DNA of 39,819 nt from positions 1-39,819 of the forward strand of contig JAHAJA010000042.1 in assembly GCA_018372435.1 (NCBI GenBank), read 5' to 3'. The notes under the pieces were generated by a model that had not been told where the DNA came from, ran no database searches, and saw only the letters and a program-made list of their open reading frames with translations. The DNA is from Clostridiales bacterium. Its GTDB lineage: Bacteria; Bacillota; Clostridia; Lachnospirales; Lachnospiraceae. Shown piece by piece: positions 28,006 to 36,996 of the stretch (its first letter is position 1; every line of letters starts with the position of its first letter). Both the position numbers and the translations under genes were made by a program.

Positions 28006-31000
28006 TGCTTCCCTAAGTTGTATTGCAAATTCTTGACACGCCTGTTGTATTATTTGCTCTTCATTTTGACCATTATTAATATTTAATTTTATGTCTCCAA
28101 AATTATTTCCACCAGCGCCTACAACTTGAACTTGTGGTTGAAATACTTGTGATTTTCCTAACCCATTAAAGAATGATTTTGTTTTACTATTATTTAATAC
28201 TTTTTCACCACCATCAAACTTTCTATATTGTCTCCCTACAACTAATTCCATACCATGTTCGGCTACCTCGTGAATACCACTTGTTGCATAATCAGTACCA
28301 CTAGCATAGCCTCTCTGTTTCTTACGAATTTCTAGTTTTTCTTGATTTAATTGTTCAAGTGAAGAATTTTGTATTATATTTACAGTTGCACTTACTGTTT
28401 TACCATTGATTGCATCTAATGTTTTGTTGACTAATGTTATACTTTCTATGACTCCATCTGCATTAGTTTTTATTTCTAATGGAGTACCATTGATGGTTGC
28501 AATTCCTGTTCTACTCTTGTCTGCTGCTACTGTTACATTTTCTAGTTCTGATATAGTAAAACCACTATAATCTTTAATTGTATTTGTGGCTAAATCTAAA
28601 TGAGGTTGTGAATTAGCTAAATTATTCATAATTTGTGATACTGTTGTTTCTTGATCTGACAGAACATTTTGAATATTTTTGCTTATTTCTTCTGTATATC
28701 CTCCAGCTTTTTGTGTTGCAGTTTCATACAAGCCAGTAATCTTCTTAGTTGTTTCGTCGACTTGAACATAGAATGATTCAAGATTACCATTGCTATTGGT
28801 AAAGGAATACACACCACTTTCTGTAACGCTGTTAAGTCCGGAATATTCATTTAACATACCATCCATTCTATTTTGTGCTCGAATATCCCCAGTCGATAAT
28901 TTTTCTCCTGTATATTCGCTTATTAAGCTTTTTCCATTTTTATCTTTAGCACCAGGAAACGTTGAATATAATGTTTCTAAATCTGATTGCCATGCTGCTT
29001 GTGCTTGTGCATATGCTTTATTTCTTTCTGTTTCAGCTTCTATTTTTCCTTTTTCATAAACCTCTCTTTCTTCATTTGATATATTAGGATTAGATAAGAA
29101 TGAATCATAGCTTGCAAGTGTACCTTTATAATTATTATCAATTTCATCAAGCTGTTTATCGCGTTCTTCTGCTCTTTTTTGCATTAGTTCACTAGCCCCA
29201 TTTACTCCAGTAACCCTTTTAGCATCATTTTTAAATTGATTTTGAGCATATGCCTGTTCATATGCATTATTAGCTTTGGTATATTCAAGTTCAAGTGATT
29301 TCATTTCTTCTAATTTACTTTTTATTTCAGACATTGCTTGGTCAATACTCTTACTATGGTCAACAAAAGCTTCATCAAATATTCTATATACATCTTCTCT
29401 TAGTTGTTTTTGTTTATTCATACCAGTTTCAAAATATTTTCCTAAAGTATCCATTACATTTTGTTCTGTTTCGCTTACAACTCCATCTAACATGAATGTT
29501 TTATTGAATTCACTTTCTATTTTAGACTTTTGTTCTTTCATGGCATTAATACCTTCATAAGCAAATTCATTAATGTATTGTCTAAAGGAGTGTTTATCAG
29601 ATTCATCCATAACATTATCAAGATTTAATCTATTAATATTCATCTCAATTTCTAGTAGGCTCTTTGATGCGTCCTGCGCTGCCTTTTTAAAATCATCTGA
29701 TATTCCTTCTCCAAAATCATCATAAACTATTCCTGCTTCTTGAAGCTCTTTTTTAGATTTCAGAACACTTCCAGTTAATTTATTAATTATTTTTTCACCA
29801 ATAGACAAATCTTCTGTAGCAGTAGTAATACTTTCTTTCATAAGTTTATTATAACTATGAACTGCATAGGCCGTTGTTGCAACTCCTGCAGCTATTGCTA
29901 ATCCTGCTGGACTTATTAATGCAGGTAATCCTTCAGCTGCTATACCAATTAGATTAAATCCACTTGCTATTTCAGTAGTTTCCTTTGCGACACTAGCCCC
30001 CTTTACTAAAGATATAAATGTACTTACCCCATTAATAGAATTACCTATTGAACCAGCTACACTTAACCCTGTTATTGCTCCAACTACTCCAGTAATTGCT
30101 AATGCCATAGACTTTACATCTTCAGTATGTTTGCTTATATAGTCTACAATACTTACTACTTTATCTTCTAAAACTGGTATCTTATCAGTTGCCCAAGTTA
30201 CAAATTGTTTTGCATATGGTGCTAATCTATCTCCTAAATTGATTTTCATTGTTTCTACTGCTCCACCTAGGTTTTCCATCTGTCCTGCTAAATTATCAAG
30301 TTTAGTATCAGCTACCTTTTGTGCTGCTCCATCTGCTTCTTCTAATCTCTTTGTTAATTCAGTTACAGCAGAACCACCTTGATTCATTAATGCAAGAACT
30401 CCACTCATAGATTCAGTTCCAAATATAGTACTAATAACATCGGCTTTCTGTTGACTATTTAAATTCTTAAGAGAATTATTTAATATATCTACTACTTCGC
30501 CCAAAGATTTCATATTTCCTTGCGCATCAAAAGCCTTAATTCCGTATTTTTCAATCATTTCAGATGCTGTATCTGTTGGACTAGCCAATCTATTTAAAGT
30601 CTGTCTTAATACTGTACCTGCTTGTGAACCTTTAATTCCTGCATTACTTAATAATCCAACTGCACTTGCTGTATCTTCAATGCTTGTTCCTAAGCTATTT
30701 GCAACCGGTGCAATATATTTCATTGCTTCACCTAGATCTGTAACATCACTGTTTGTAGCATTGGCACTTAAACTCAATACATCAGCTACATGACTTGCTT
30801 TAGATGCATCTATATTGAATGCTTTCATAGAACTTACTGCTATATCTGTTGCACTTGCTAAATCTAAACTTCCAGCGCTTGCCAAACTTAATAGTCCTGG
30901 CAGTGCTGCTATATTTTCTTGTGTGCTATATCCAGCCTGTCCTAGCAATTCTTCTGCTTCTGTAACGTTACTCGCTGACCATGCTGTACTTGCTCCCAAA

Positions 31001-31656
31001 TCTAATGCAGTTTGCTTTAGTTGAAGCATTTCTGCATCCGTTGCCTGTGTTATTGCTTTTACATTAGATAATCCTTGTTCAAAGCTAGTGAATGTTTCCA
31101 TAGTGCTTTTTATACCTAATCCACCAACAAGCATTGTTCCAGCTAATCCAATAGATATTATCTTTTTAGCTCCTGATTTAAGCCATCCTTTTAAATTGCC
31201 ATCTACTTTTTCTATAGTTTTAGTTACTTGATCTTCTGCTTCTATTTTTACTTTTGCTTTTTTCTTGTCTAATTCATCTACTTTTTCTTTTATATCTTTT
31301 GTTTTTTTAGATGCATTATCATCAATATCAATTTTGGGCCTTATCCTTTTATTATTTAATTGTTCTGTTCTTGACATAACTTTTTGTACAACAATTGATG
31401 CACTATCATTTGCTTGTAATTTAGCTGTTCCAGTTGCCCTACTAAGCTTTCTAACTTTAGACTCTACTTTTTCTATAGTTGATGTTGCATTATCATTAAT
31501 CTTAGCACTGGGACTTGCAGTAATATTACTTAATTTTTTTAATTTCTTTTCTACTTTTTCTGTTATGCCTTCTAAGTCAGATATTTTTTGTTTTGACTTT
31601 TTATCACCAGTAACATCAACATTTATACTGAGTCTATATACTTCTTTATTAGCCAA
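27988..31656 (-). CDS. Tape measure protein
   Basis: 1222 residues from a TTG at 31656 behind AGGAGGTG. Residues 40-165 contain four imperfect repeats of about 30 residues (kI-a-D-at--i-KV--kv-kL). From about 190 follows the phage tail tape measure core (MLVGGLGIKSTMETFTSFEQGLSNVKAITQATDAEMLQLKQTALDLG, TEAEELLGQAGYS, AGTVLRQTLNRLASPTD, LDNLAGQMENLGGAVETMKINLGDRLAP), then hydrophobic spans near 500-600 and a long coiled coil. It sets tail length and is ejected into the membrane. By analogy with other tails, about 1200 residues predict a tail near 170-180 nm. Confidence 0.95.
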   Translation of the reverse strand: MANKEVYRLSINVDVTGDKKSKQKISDLEGITEKVEKKLKKLSNITASPSAKINDNATSTIEKVESKVRKLSRATGTAKLQANDSASIVVQKVMSRTEQLNNKRIRPKIDIDDNASKKTKDIKEKVDELDKKKAKVKIEAEDQVTKTIEKVDGNLKGWLKSGAKKIISIGLAGTMLVGGLGIKSTMETFTSFEQGLSNVKAITQATDAEMLQLKQTALDLGASTAWSASNVTEAEELLGQAGYSTQENIAALPGLLSLASAGSLDLASATDIAVSSMKAFNIDASKASHVADVLSLSANATNSDVTDLGEAMKYIAPVANSLGTSIEDTASAVGLLSNAGIKGSQAGTVLRQTLNRLASPTDTASEMIEKYGIKAFDAQGNMKSLGEVVDILNNSLKNLNSQQKADVISTIFGTESMSGVLALMNQGGSAVTELTKRLEEADGAAQKVADTKLDNLAGQMENLGGAVETMKINLGDRLAPYAKQFVTWATDKIPVLEDKVVSIVDYISKHTEDVKSMALAITGVVGAITGLSVAGSIGNSINGVSTFISLVKGASVAKETTEIASGFNLIGIAAEGLPALISPAGLAIAAGVATTAYAVHSYNKLMKESITTATEDLSIGEKIINKLTGSVLKSKKELQEAGIVYDDFGEGISDDFKKAAQDASKSLLEIEMNINRLNLDNVMDESDKHSFRQYINEFAYEGINAMKEQKSKIESEFNKTFMLDGVVSETEQNVMDTLGKYFETGMNKQKQLREDVYRIFDEAFVDHSKSIDQAMSEIKSKLEEMKSLELEYTKANNAYEQAYAQNQFKNDAKRVTGVNGASELMQKRAEERDKQLDEIDNNYKGTLASYDSFLSNPNISNEEREVYEKGKIEAETERNKAYAQAQAAWQSDLETLYSTFPGAKDKNGKSLISEYTGEKLSTGDIRAQNRMDGMLNEYSGLNSVTESGVYSFTNSNGNLESFYVQVDETTKKITGLYETATQKAGGYTEEISKNIQNVLSDQETTVSQIMNNLANSQPHLDLATNTIKDYSGFTISELENVTVAADKSRTGIATINGTPLEIKTNADGVIESITLVNKTLDAINGKTVSATVNIIQNSSLEQLNQEKLEIRKKQRGYASGTDYATSGIHEVAEHGMELVVGRQYRKFDGGEKVLNNSKTKSFFNGLGKSQVFQPQVQVVGAGGNNFGDIKLNINNGQNEEQIIQQACQEFAIQLREALFNTK

Positions 31657-31753
31657 GTTTACACCTCCTAATAAAGCTTAAAATATGAAGCATTTTATCA
31701 TCCCAATACAAAAAAGAATGGATAACAACATTGTGTCGCTATACTCTCACGTA

Positions 31754-32358
31754 TCATTTCTTATTTATCTTTTCAATAGCTTTATTATGTTTCTCAACCT
31801 CATAATCAGAGAATACCATCATCAATTTTTGTGATATTTCATTATTAGGAACACCATAAAAATCATGTGGCATTATATTATGCATAGTGAAAATATTGTA
31901 GATCCGAGTTATTCTTCCTCCTCGGCTGATGAGTTTTTTATTGTATCAGCTTCTTCTAATTCACTGCCATATCCACTGAGTTCTAAAATTTTATCAACCA
32001 ATATATTTATCTCGCCAGCTAATAATTTTCTTAATACATATTGCCTTGCATCTGATACATTTGCCTCTTCTAATAATTTAGGATTATTCCAATCAAAATT
32101 TGTTGTAGATTCTACAATAACTGCTGCATCATATTCAGCACCATCAAGTTTATTTTTCTTTGTGCATGATTTTCTTAAAAAGTCCATTCTTTTTCTTGAA
32201 AGTCCTTTAAGCACTATAGGTATTCTAATATCCTTTTTACCATCTAAAGTAACTAGGACAGTAGCAGTAGGTATTTCTCTTTCTCCTATTAAAGCATTTA
32301 TAATATCATTTTCTTTCATTTCTAAAACTTTATTTTCTTCTTCATTTACTTTTTTCAT
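31754..32358 (-). CDS. Frameshifted tail assembly chaperone (XkdN-XkdO-like fusion)
   Basis: The XkdN-like frame contains A-AAA-AAC in the correct phase (positions 31939 to 31933 on the minus strand), a canonical -1 slippery heptamer 20 bases before its stop. Slipping gives KKLISRGGRITRIYNIFTMHNIMPHDFYGVPNNEIS and continues without stop to 31754, a 201-residue fusion. The extension matches the second frame of G/GT-type tail chaperones. The fusion would bind both tube subunits and the tape measure. Confidence 0.82.
31909..32358 (-). CDS. Tail assembly chaperone, XkdN-like (G frame)
   Basis: 149 residues from the ATG at 32358, behind AGAGAGGA. The sequence (ILVTLDGKKDIRIPIVLKGLSRKRMDFLRKSCTKKNKLDGAEYDAAVIVESTTNFDW, LRKLLAGEINILVDKILELSGYG in part) matches the XkdN/Phage_TAC group. 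These chaperones keep the tape measure soluble during assembly. It lies between the tube and the tape measure genes, as in other tailed phages. An A-AAA-AAC slip site yields a longer form. Confidence 0.9.
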   Translation of the reverse strand: MKKVNEEENKVLEMKENDIINALIGEREIPTATVLVTLDGKKDIRIPIVLKGLSRKRMDFLRKSCTKKNKLDGAEYDAAVIVESTTNFDWNNPKLLEEANVSDARQYVLRKLLAGEINILVDKILELSGYGSELEEADTIKNSSAEEEE

Positions 32359-32438
32359 TGTATAATTCCTCTCTTTACACATATTAAAATTTACGCAAGG
32401 TTTTTACACCTTGCATTTAGTTACATAAAAAATATTAT

Positions 32439-32858
32439 CTAATCCGCAACTATTGGATCTACTAATTCATATCCTGTATATACAAATGGCATTTCTTCTT
32501 CAATTACTTCTCCTGGCTTAAAATTAATTAAATTTACTTTTGTAAATCTACAATTCTTAAGTCTTATTCTTTCACAGCCATAAGCTTCTGGATCATCTAA
32601 TTCAGAAAGTAATTCAAATTTATCAAAACCTTGTTCAATCATTTCGGAAGTAACTTTCCATCCTTTTAATGTTCCAGAACCCTTTTTGATTCCAGATTTA
32701 TAACCTGTCCATTCACTTCCTACTGTAACTATTTCTTTCATGTCAATTTCACAATCAGCAGTACATTCTGATACTTGAGAATAGAAATTACCATCTTTAA
32801 ATATTCTTCCATAAGTACCACTGCAAACTCTTGACGCATCTAATGGTTCATAAGACAT
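32439..32858 (-). CDS. Tail tube protein, XkdM-like
   Basis: 139 residues. It starts with a DASRVCSGTYGRIFKDGNFYSQVSECTADCEIDMKEI segment and continues with GSEWTGYKSGIKKGSGTLKGWKVTS, then FTKVNLINFKPGEVIEEEMPFVYTGYELVDPI. This is the pattern of the contractile-tail inner tube (XkdM/DUF2001). It forms the hexameric rings that stack inside the sheath encoded just upstream. Confidence 0.93.
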   Translation of the reverse strand: MSYEPLDASRVCSGTYGRIFKDGNFYSQVSECTADCEIDMKEIVTVGSEWTGYKSGIKKGSGTLKGWKVTSEMIEQGFDKFELLSELDDPEAYGCERIRLKNCRFTKVNLINFKPGEVIEEEMPFVYTGYELVDPIVAD

Positions 32859-32878
32859 ATATCAGCACATCCTTTCTT

Positions 32879-34303
32879 TTATTCAGCATATTGAATATTG
32901 CCTGTACCAAATATTCTCTTAGCAACTTCAACGTATTCAGCATCCCATTTCCAAAAAAATTGATCCGGTTCAGCAGAATTTTGTAAATCTGTATCTGTTT
33001 CAACAGTGTAATTACCAGAAATAATGCCAATAGCTACCCATTCATCAAAGAAATTCTTAATTGCATTAAGAATTATAGTATGTCCAGTATTATCATTACT
33101 GATTTTACCAACATATTTAGATTCTCCTTTGAGAGATGTATTTTTATTAACTATGTTAATAAATCTTACAGCTCTTAAATTTCCAAGAATTTTTTCTGCA
33201 TCTGATGAATAAGATTTATAAGTATTCACATCATCAAGTACAACAACTTTACCTTGAGTAACTGTAAATACAACTGTTCCAGCATCTAAAGCACTTTCAA
33301 GTTGAGTTCTTGTCAAACGTGGTTGAACATCTGTAAAGATAGTCTCTTCATTGCACATAGATTCTGTTAATTTTTGTCCTAATGCATGAGCAGCAAACCA
33401 AACCATAGCTTCAGAGATAGTATATTGAACACCATCATATTCCAATGTTTTTGCAAAGCCATTATATATACTGTAGTCATTAAATTTTTGAGATACAACA
33501 TTAGCAGCCGCAAGTGAATCTTCATTTGTTGAACCAAATACTAAAATATCAAGACCAAATTCAGCACATTTATTCTTCCATTCAAGAGCTGAATCAAGTA
33601 ATGATTTATCTGCGACACCATCAAAGACAAATCCATCAATAGCATATGATTCAAATGCATTCATAGCCTTTAAATAATTAGCATTAGTACATGCTGCTGA
33701 ACCGTCATTTCCACCAGAAAAAGCTGCTGCTGATATTGTTGCTAGTGTTCCTGTAGCTGCTTCAACTTTGGTTGCAGTAACATATAATATAAAATCAGAA
33801 TTATTAATTTTAGTAATAACATCATCTACAGCATTATTGACTCCTTCAATTATCGCTAATTGAGTTGTATCTTCGTACAAAGTAAGATCAACTTTAGATT
33901 CATCTAGAATATTCTCTGCGACTGTAACTTTGAAATTTCTTGAAGTTTCATATAAAGTTGTTAATGTAATTGCTGCAGCATCAGCAGTAGTTTTTAATAC
34001 TAATTTTCCAGACTTAGCATTTTCATCAACTACTCTATAAAGTAATAATTGTTGTGGTCCGCCTAATAATGCTAATCTTCCTAGTTTGTAAGCAGTAAAG
34101 TCCATACTATCTCCAAAGGCCTTTTTCAATTCTCTTAGGCTTTTTACAGCAACAACCTTTTCTTTTTCACCCCAGTTGCTTCTTACTGGCATTGCAAGAA
34201 CACCTTGACTGCTCATTGCAGCTTCTTGTGCTTTCTGCTTCATCCTATTATAAAAACCAGGAATAATTGGTATATTAGTTTCATTCCATGTACCTCTAGC
34301 CAT
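32879..34303 (-). CDS. Contractile tail sheath protein, XkdK-like
   Basis: 474 residues. Typical features are NIPIIPGFYNRMKQKAQEAAMSSQGVLAMPV at the N terminus, LGRLALLGGPQQLLLYRV, AFSGGNDGSAACTNANYLKAMNAFES near 200-230, AIDGFVFDG, and the C-terminal AVRFINIVNKNTSLKGESKYVGKISND with FWKWDAEYVEVAKRIFGTG. It identifies the particle as a myophage with a contractile tail. It overlaps the previous gene's stop by one base. Confidence 0.95.
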   Translation of the reverse strand: MARGTWNETNIPIIPGFYNRMKQKAQEAAMSSQGVLAMPVRSNWGEKEKVVAVKSLRELKKAFGDSMDFTAYKLGRLALLGGPQQLLLYRVVDENAKSGKLVLKTTADAAAITLTTLYETSRNFKVTVAENILDESKVDLTLYEDTTQLAIIEGVNNAVDDVITKINNSDFILYVTATKVEAATGTLATISAAAFSGGNDGSAACTNANYLKAMNAFESYAIDGFVFDGVADKSLLDSALEWKNKCAEFGLDILVFGSTNEDSLAAANVVSQKFNDYSIYNGFAKTLEYDGVQYTISEAMVWFAAHALGQKLTESMCNEETIFTDVQPRLTRTQLESALDAGTVVFTVTQGKVVVLDDVNTYKSYSSDAEKILGNLRAVRFINIVNKNTSLKGESKYVGKISNDNTGHTIILNAIKNFFDEWVAIGIISGNYTVETDTDLQNSAEPDQFFWKWDAEYVEVAKRIFGTGNIQYAE

Positions 34304-34548
34304 TATTTAACCTTCTTTCCTAAAAAATTATCCATTATTTCTCTGAACTCACTTTTGGTAAGCTCATCTTTTTGGACACTAGAAAAAGCACCAACTACTA
34401 TATATTTTTCATAGCCTAGTGCTTTTGCGTTATTTAAAAATATTTCTTTTTTAAATTTTGACTCTACCACTGAACTCTTGGTTTTTGTTTTACTTATTGT
34501 TTCTGCTGCTGCAGTTTTTACATCAGTAGTATTTTCATCTGCTGCCAT
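34303..34548 (-). CDS. Small structural protein before sheath
   Basis: 81 residues. A disordered Thr/Lys-rich N terminus is followed by FKKEIFLNNAKALGYEKYIVVGAFSSVQKDELTKSEFREIMDNFLGKKVK. The final part (GA-s-----ELTKsEF---i--Fl-k) is a recurring feature of short proteins next to the sheath gene in Firmicutes myophages. The function is unknown. It overlaps the sheath start, so it is made with the sheath and may assist its assembly. Confidence 0.78.
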   Translation of the reverse strand: MAADENTTDVKTAAAETISKTKTKSSVVESKFKKEIFLNNAKALGYEKYIVVGAFSSVQKDELTKSEFREIMDNFLGKKVK

Positions 34549-34566
34549 AGTATAACACTCCTTTAT

Positions 34567-35388
34567 CTACTTTAATTGTCCTCTGTGATGTATTTCATTG
34601 ATTAATTGAACATTTCTTTCTATTTGTCTATGTCTAAAAAATTCAACTGTGAGTTGTCCCTGAGTAAACATATCTGCATCCCTATCCTCATTAATACTTT
34701 CAATTGTTAGATACCTTCTAATACCATCTATATATGGAATCTTATAAGCATTTATAATATTATCTTCAATAGTATCAATAATTTCAGCAATTTGTGATTT
34801 GCTATTGCTCACTATATGACAAATTAAAGTTTTACTTTCTTTCACTAATGAATAATTAAGTCTCTCTTTATTTTGAGATTTAACTCTCCATAGAATTGAA
34901 GGTACATCAAAATCAGATTTAAATGTATTCAAATAAACAGGATATTCTAAAATTTTATTGGTAAATTCCTTTACAGAATCCAGCCATTTATCAGTATTAA
35001 CATCAGATTCATGATGTAGTGCAATAACATTAAACTGAACACTTCTGTATAATGCATCCCACTCTTCATCAATTCCATCTTGGCCAACAATACCATTAAA
35101 TATACATGTAAATATTTCATTAGTCTTAGGATCTTCTATAGTCTGTAAATGTAGTGCTGGAATAGCTTTATTTACAATTTCATCAAGTTTCTTAAATGAA
35201 GACCTATCTACATAAAAATAAATTTCAATAGTTCTTTTATATCCAACTGTTTCATTATTTTTTATATCATCAGATTGTACAACAACTGCATAAGGTTTTT
35301 GGGTTTCTTTGTTAGGAACATTGGGTTCATAACAATCAAGTATTCCTATGCGTGCATCAATTAATTTTTCTCTTATACCAGCTCTCAT
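34567..35388 (-). CDS. Tail terminator/completion protein with duplicated domain
   Basis: 273 residues. The first half (1-130) looks like a tail terminator: KPYAVVVQSDDIKNNETVGYKRTIEIYFYVDRSSFKKLDEIVNKAIPALH, ... RSVQFNVIALH. The second half (130-265) repeats the layout: RVKSQNKERLNYSLVKESKTLICHIVSNSKSQIAEIIDTIEDNIINAYKIPY, ... GQLTVEFFRHRQ. Such terminators are usually about 130-150 residues, so this one seems a tandem duplication or fusion. It would cap the tail tube. It overlaps the preceding gene by one base. Confidence 0.75.
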   Translation of the reverse strand: MRAGIREKLIDARIGILDCYEPNVPNKETQKPYAVVVQSDDIKNNETVGYKRTIEIYFYVDRSSFKKLDEIVNKAIPALHLQTIEDPKTNEIFTCIFNGIVGQDGIDEEWDALYRSVQFNVIALHHESDVNTDKWLDSVKEFTNKILEYPVYLNTFKSDFDVPSILWRVKSQNKERLNYSLVKESKTLICHIVSNSKSQIAEIIDTIEDNIINAYKIPYIDGIRRYLTIESINEDRDADMFTQGQLTVEFFRHRQIERNVQLINEIHHRGQLK

Positions 35389-35576
35389 TAACTATCTTCC
35401 TTATTTTTTATTGATATTGAATCACAGGCCAGTTCAATTTTTAAGATTCTTTGAGAACCTTCTTCGACAACAACCTTTTTATCAATTAATGAATCAGTAA
35501 AATCTACATCATTAAGAGCTAGTTTACTTATTTTGTTTGAACTATCAAATTCAATTTCTGCTTTTGCAAGAGCCAT
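35388..35576 (-). CDS. Small hypothetical structural protein
   Basis: 62 residues from the ATG at 35576, about 7 bases after GGGAGG; an ATG two codons earlier is too close. Strand-rich (AEIEFDSSNKISKLALNDVDFTDSLIDKKVVVEEGSQRILKIELACDSISI), one small beta domain. No family was recognised. It sits among the head-tail joining genes. Confidence 0.7.
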   Translation of the reverse strand: MALAKAEIEFDSSNKISKLALNDVDFTDSLIDKKVVVEEGSQRILKIELACDSISIKNKEDS

Positions 35577-35578
35577 AC

Positions 35579-36001
35579 TCATCCCTCCCAGTATTCAGCT
35601 AATAATTCTAAAATAGCCTGTCTATTATTAATTAGTGTTTTTTCAAGAGTATGATATGGCTTTATACCATTAACTTTTCTAGCATAATATCTTTTACCAT
35701 CAGTCCCTACCCAACTTAATATTTTTGCTCTTACTGGAACAATTGGCTGTCCTGTTGGTCCATAAATACCAGTACCTTCTTCAAGATATTCTCCATAATC
35801 AGTACTATTTCCCAGATATACTTCAAAGTTTTCATGACTACCTTCAACTCCACCAGTTATTCCTTGTCTTGCGTGGCCTGTTCTATCTTTCCAATAAGCA
35901 GTTGACTTCGCCTGCTGAACTAATAATGGAGCTACAACTCCCTCAAACATCATTCTCATACCTATTTTTTTCTGTTCAAGCCATCCTCCTACCTTAAACA
36001 T
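35579..36001 (-). CDS. HK97 gp10-like head-tail joining protein
   Basis: 140 residues. The pattern MFEGVVAPLLVQQAKSTAYWKDRTGHARQGITGGV, LGNSTDYGEYLEEGTGIYGP, PVRAKILSW, VNGIKPYHTLEKTL is typical of HK97 gp10-type proteins. These sit at the head-tail interface or tail top. Neighbours are head closure and terminator genes, which fits the order. Confidence 0.88.
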   Translation of the reverse strand: MFKVGGWLEQKKIGMRMMFEGVVAPLLVQQAKSTAYWKDRTGHARQGITGGVEGSHENFEVYLGNSTDYGEYLEEGTGIYGPTGQPIVPVRAKILSWVGTDGKRYYARKVNGIKPYHTLEKTLINNRQAILELLAEYWEG

Positions 36002-36005
36002 ATAA

Positions 36006-36389
36006 TCAAATCCTCTCTAAATCACACATATATCCACATAAAGTATTTTCAATAAATATCGGATATGTTGCAGATATTTTCATATGTCCTTCATTACAGT
36101 CAAATTCAATTTTATTTTTTTCATCAACAGTAATTTCATTTTCATTATTAAGAATCATTTTATATCTTGTAGTAGAATATTCTGTCCCTATTGTATTACT
36201 ATCTATTGATATCTTATTTGAATTATCCTCTAAGTAAATTATTCCTGTATATGTGGTTACACTTTCTAATATTTCAAAAGCTCCATCAGCAATAACCTTT
36301 TTTTCATGCTTAACATCAAATGTAGTTGGATTTACTGCTATTCCTTTATTAATTGCATTAATTATCTTACTTGCTTTTAATCTAGGCAT
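36006..36389 (-). CDS. Putative head closure protein
   Basis: 127 residues, strand-rich, with KKVIADGAFEILESVTTYTGIIYLEDN and TTRYKMILNNENEITVDEKNKIEFDCNEGHMKISATYPIF. It overlaps the adaptor-like gene by one base. The size, beta composition and position (adaptor, then this, then gp10-like) match head-closure or stopper proteins such as SPP1 gp16. The identification is by position rather than sequence. Confidence 0.7.
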   Translation of the reverse strand: MPRLKASKIINAINKGIAVNPTTFDVKHEKKVIADGAFEILESVTTYTGIIYLEDNSNKISIDSNTIGTEYSTTRYKMILNNENEITVDEKNKIEFDCNEGHMKISATYPIFIENTLCGYMCDLERI

Positions 36390-36709
36390 TAATAACCATC
36401 TGCTCTTTGCATAGATGTTTTATATCCGCTAGATGTAGTTGAATTTAATTTAGCCTGTTCTGCTAAATAATCACCTTGATATATACTAGCGAGATTATTC
36501 CAATAGTCAGGATCAGCATTTTCAATTTCTATTGGTCCTACTTTGATTTTACTATCTGTATTGGATTTCATTAAACAACCACGCCAACTAGCTTTATTTA
36601 CATTGTTATCATTAGCAGCAAGTAAATTTTCTAATTCTGCTTCACTAAATACAGGATATTGGCTTTCATTTAAATTAATTTTTAATAATTCTAAAGCGGT
36701 AAGGCTCAT
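36389..36709 (-). CDS. Putative head-tail connector adaptor (gp15-like)
   Basis: 106 residues, helical: SLTALELLKINLNESQYPVFSEAELENLLAAND at the N terminus, WRGCLMKSNTDSKIKVGPIEIENADPDYWNNLASIYQGDYL in the middle. The N-terminal helix, 'YPVFSEAELE' and C-terminal tail fit the adaptor that binds under the portal (SPP1 gp15/YqbG type). The gene order supports it. Confidence 0.75.
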   Translation of the reverse strand: MSLTALELLKINLNESQYPVFSEAELENLLAANDNNVNKASWRGCLMKSNTDSKIKVGPIEIENADPDYWNNLASIYQGDYLAEQAKLNSTTSSGYKTSMQRADGY

Positions 36710-36711
36710 AT

Positions 36712-36942
36712 TTACTCACCTCCTTCGCCTTCTCCTTCTGATTCACCTGAATTATTAGCATTTGAATTTACATCTGGTTTATCTTCAGGAATAGTTATAT
36801 CCGCAAACTGTTTTAATTCTTCAACAGCACTTTCTTTGACTTCGAATTCCTGTCCAGGTCTAAGATGGTTACCTCCATATTTTATAAATTGTTTTGCTAC
36901 AGCCTTATAACTCTTTTCTGCTTCTTTCTTTTTTCCAGCCAT
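36712..36942 (-). CDS. Small head-associated protein with acidic tail
   Basis: 76 residues from the ATG at 36942, 10 or so bases after GGAAGG. The sequence has a basic N terminus (AGKKKEAEKSYKAVAKQFIKYGGNHLRPGQEFEVKE), a short fold, then a Gly-Glu-Ser-rich acidic tail ending EGEGEGGE. The first part looks like a small beta unit seen near capsid genes in Firmicutes phages. The function is unknown. Confidence 0.72.
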   Translation of the reverse strand: MAGKKKEAEKSYKAVAKQFIKYGGNHLRPGQEFEVKESAVEELKQFADITIPEDKPDVNSNANNSGESEGEGEGGE

Positions 36943-36971
36943 AATTAATACACTTCCTTCCATAAAATAAT

Positions 36972-36996
36972 AAGAGAACAGCTTAGCTGTTCTCTT
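36972..36996 (-). terminator. Terminator-like hairpin after major capsid gene
   Basis: On the minus strand AAGAGAACAGC and GCTGTTCTCTT pair (11 bp) around TAA, followed by ATTATTTTATGG. It directly follows the capsid stop and probably sets higher capsid transcript levels than those of the connectors. Confidence 0.75.

Noticed and set aside
31265..31681. Plus-strand ORF of 138 codons opposite the tape measure start
   Set aside because: It is antisense to a clearly real gene, has no convincing ribosome binding site, and its Ser/Leu/Phe-rich sequence is typical of an antisense shadow in AT-rich coding DNA.
31865..32365. Plus-strand ORF of 166 codons opposite the tail chaperone
   Set aside because: Antisense shadow of the XkdN-like gene, with low-complexity Ser/Phe composition and no regulatory signals.
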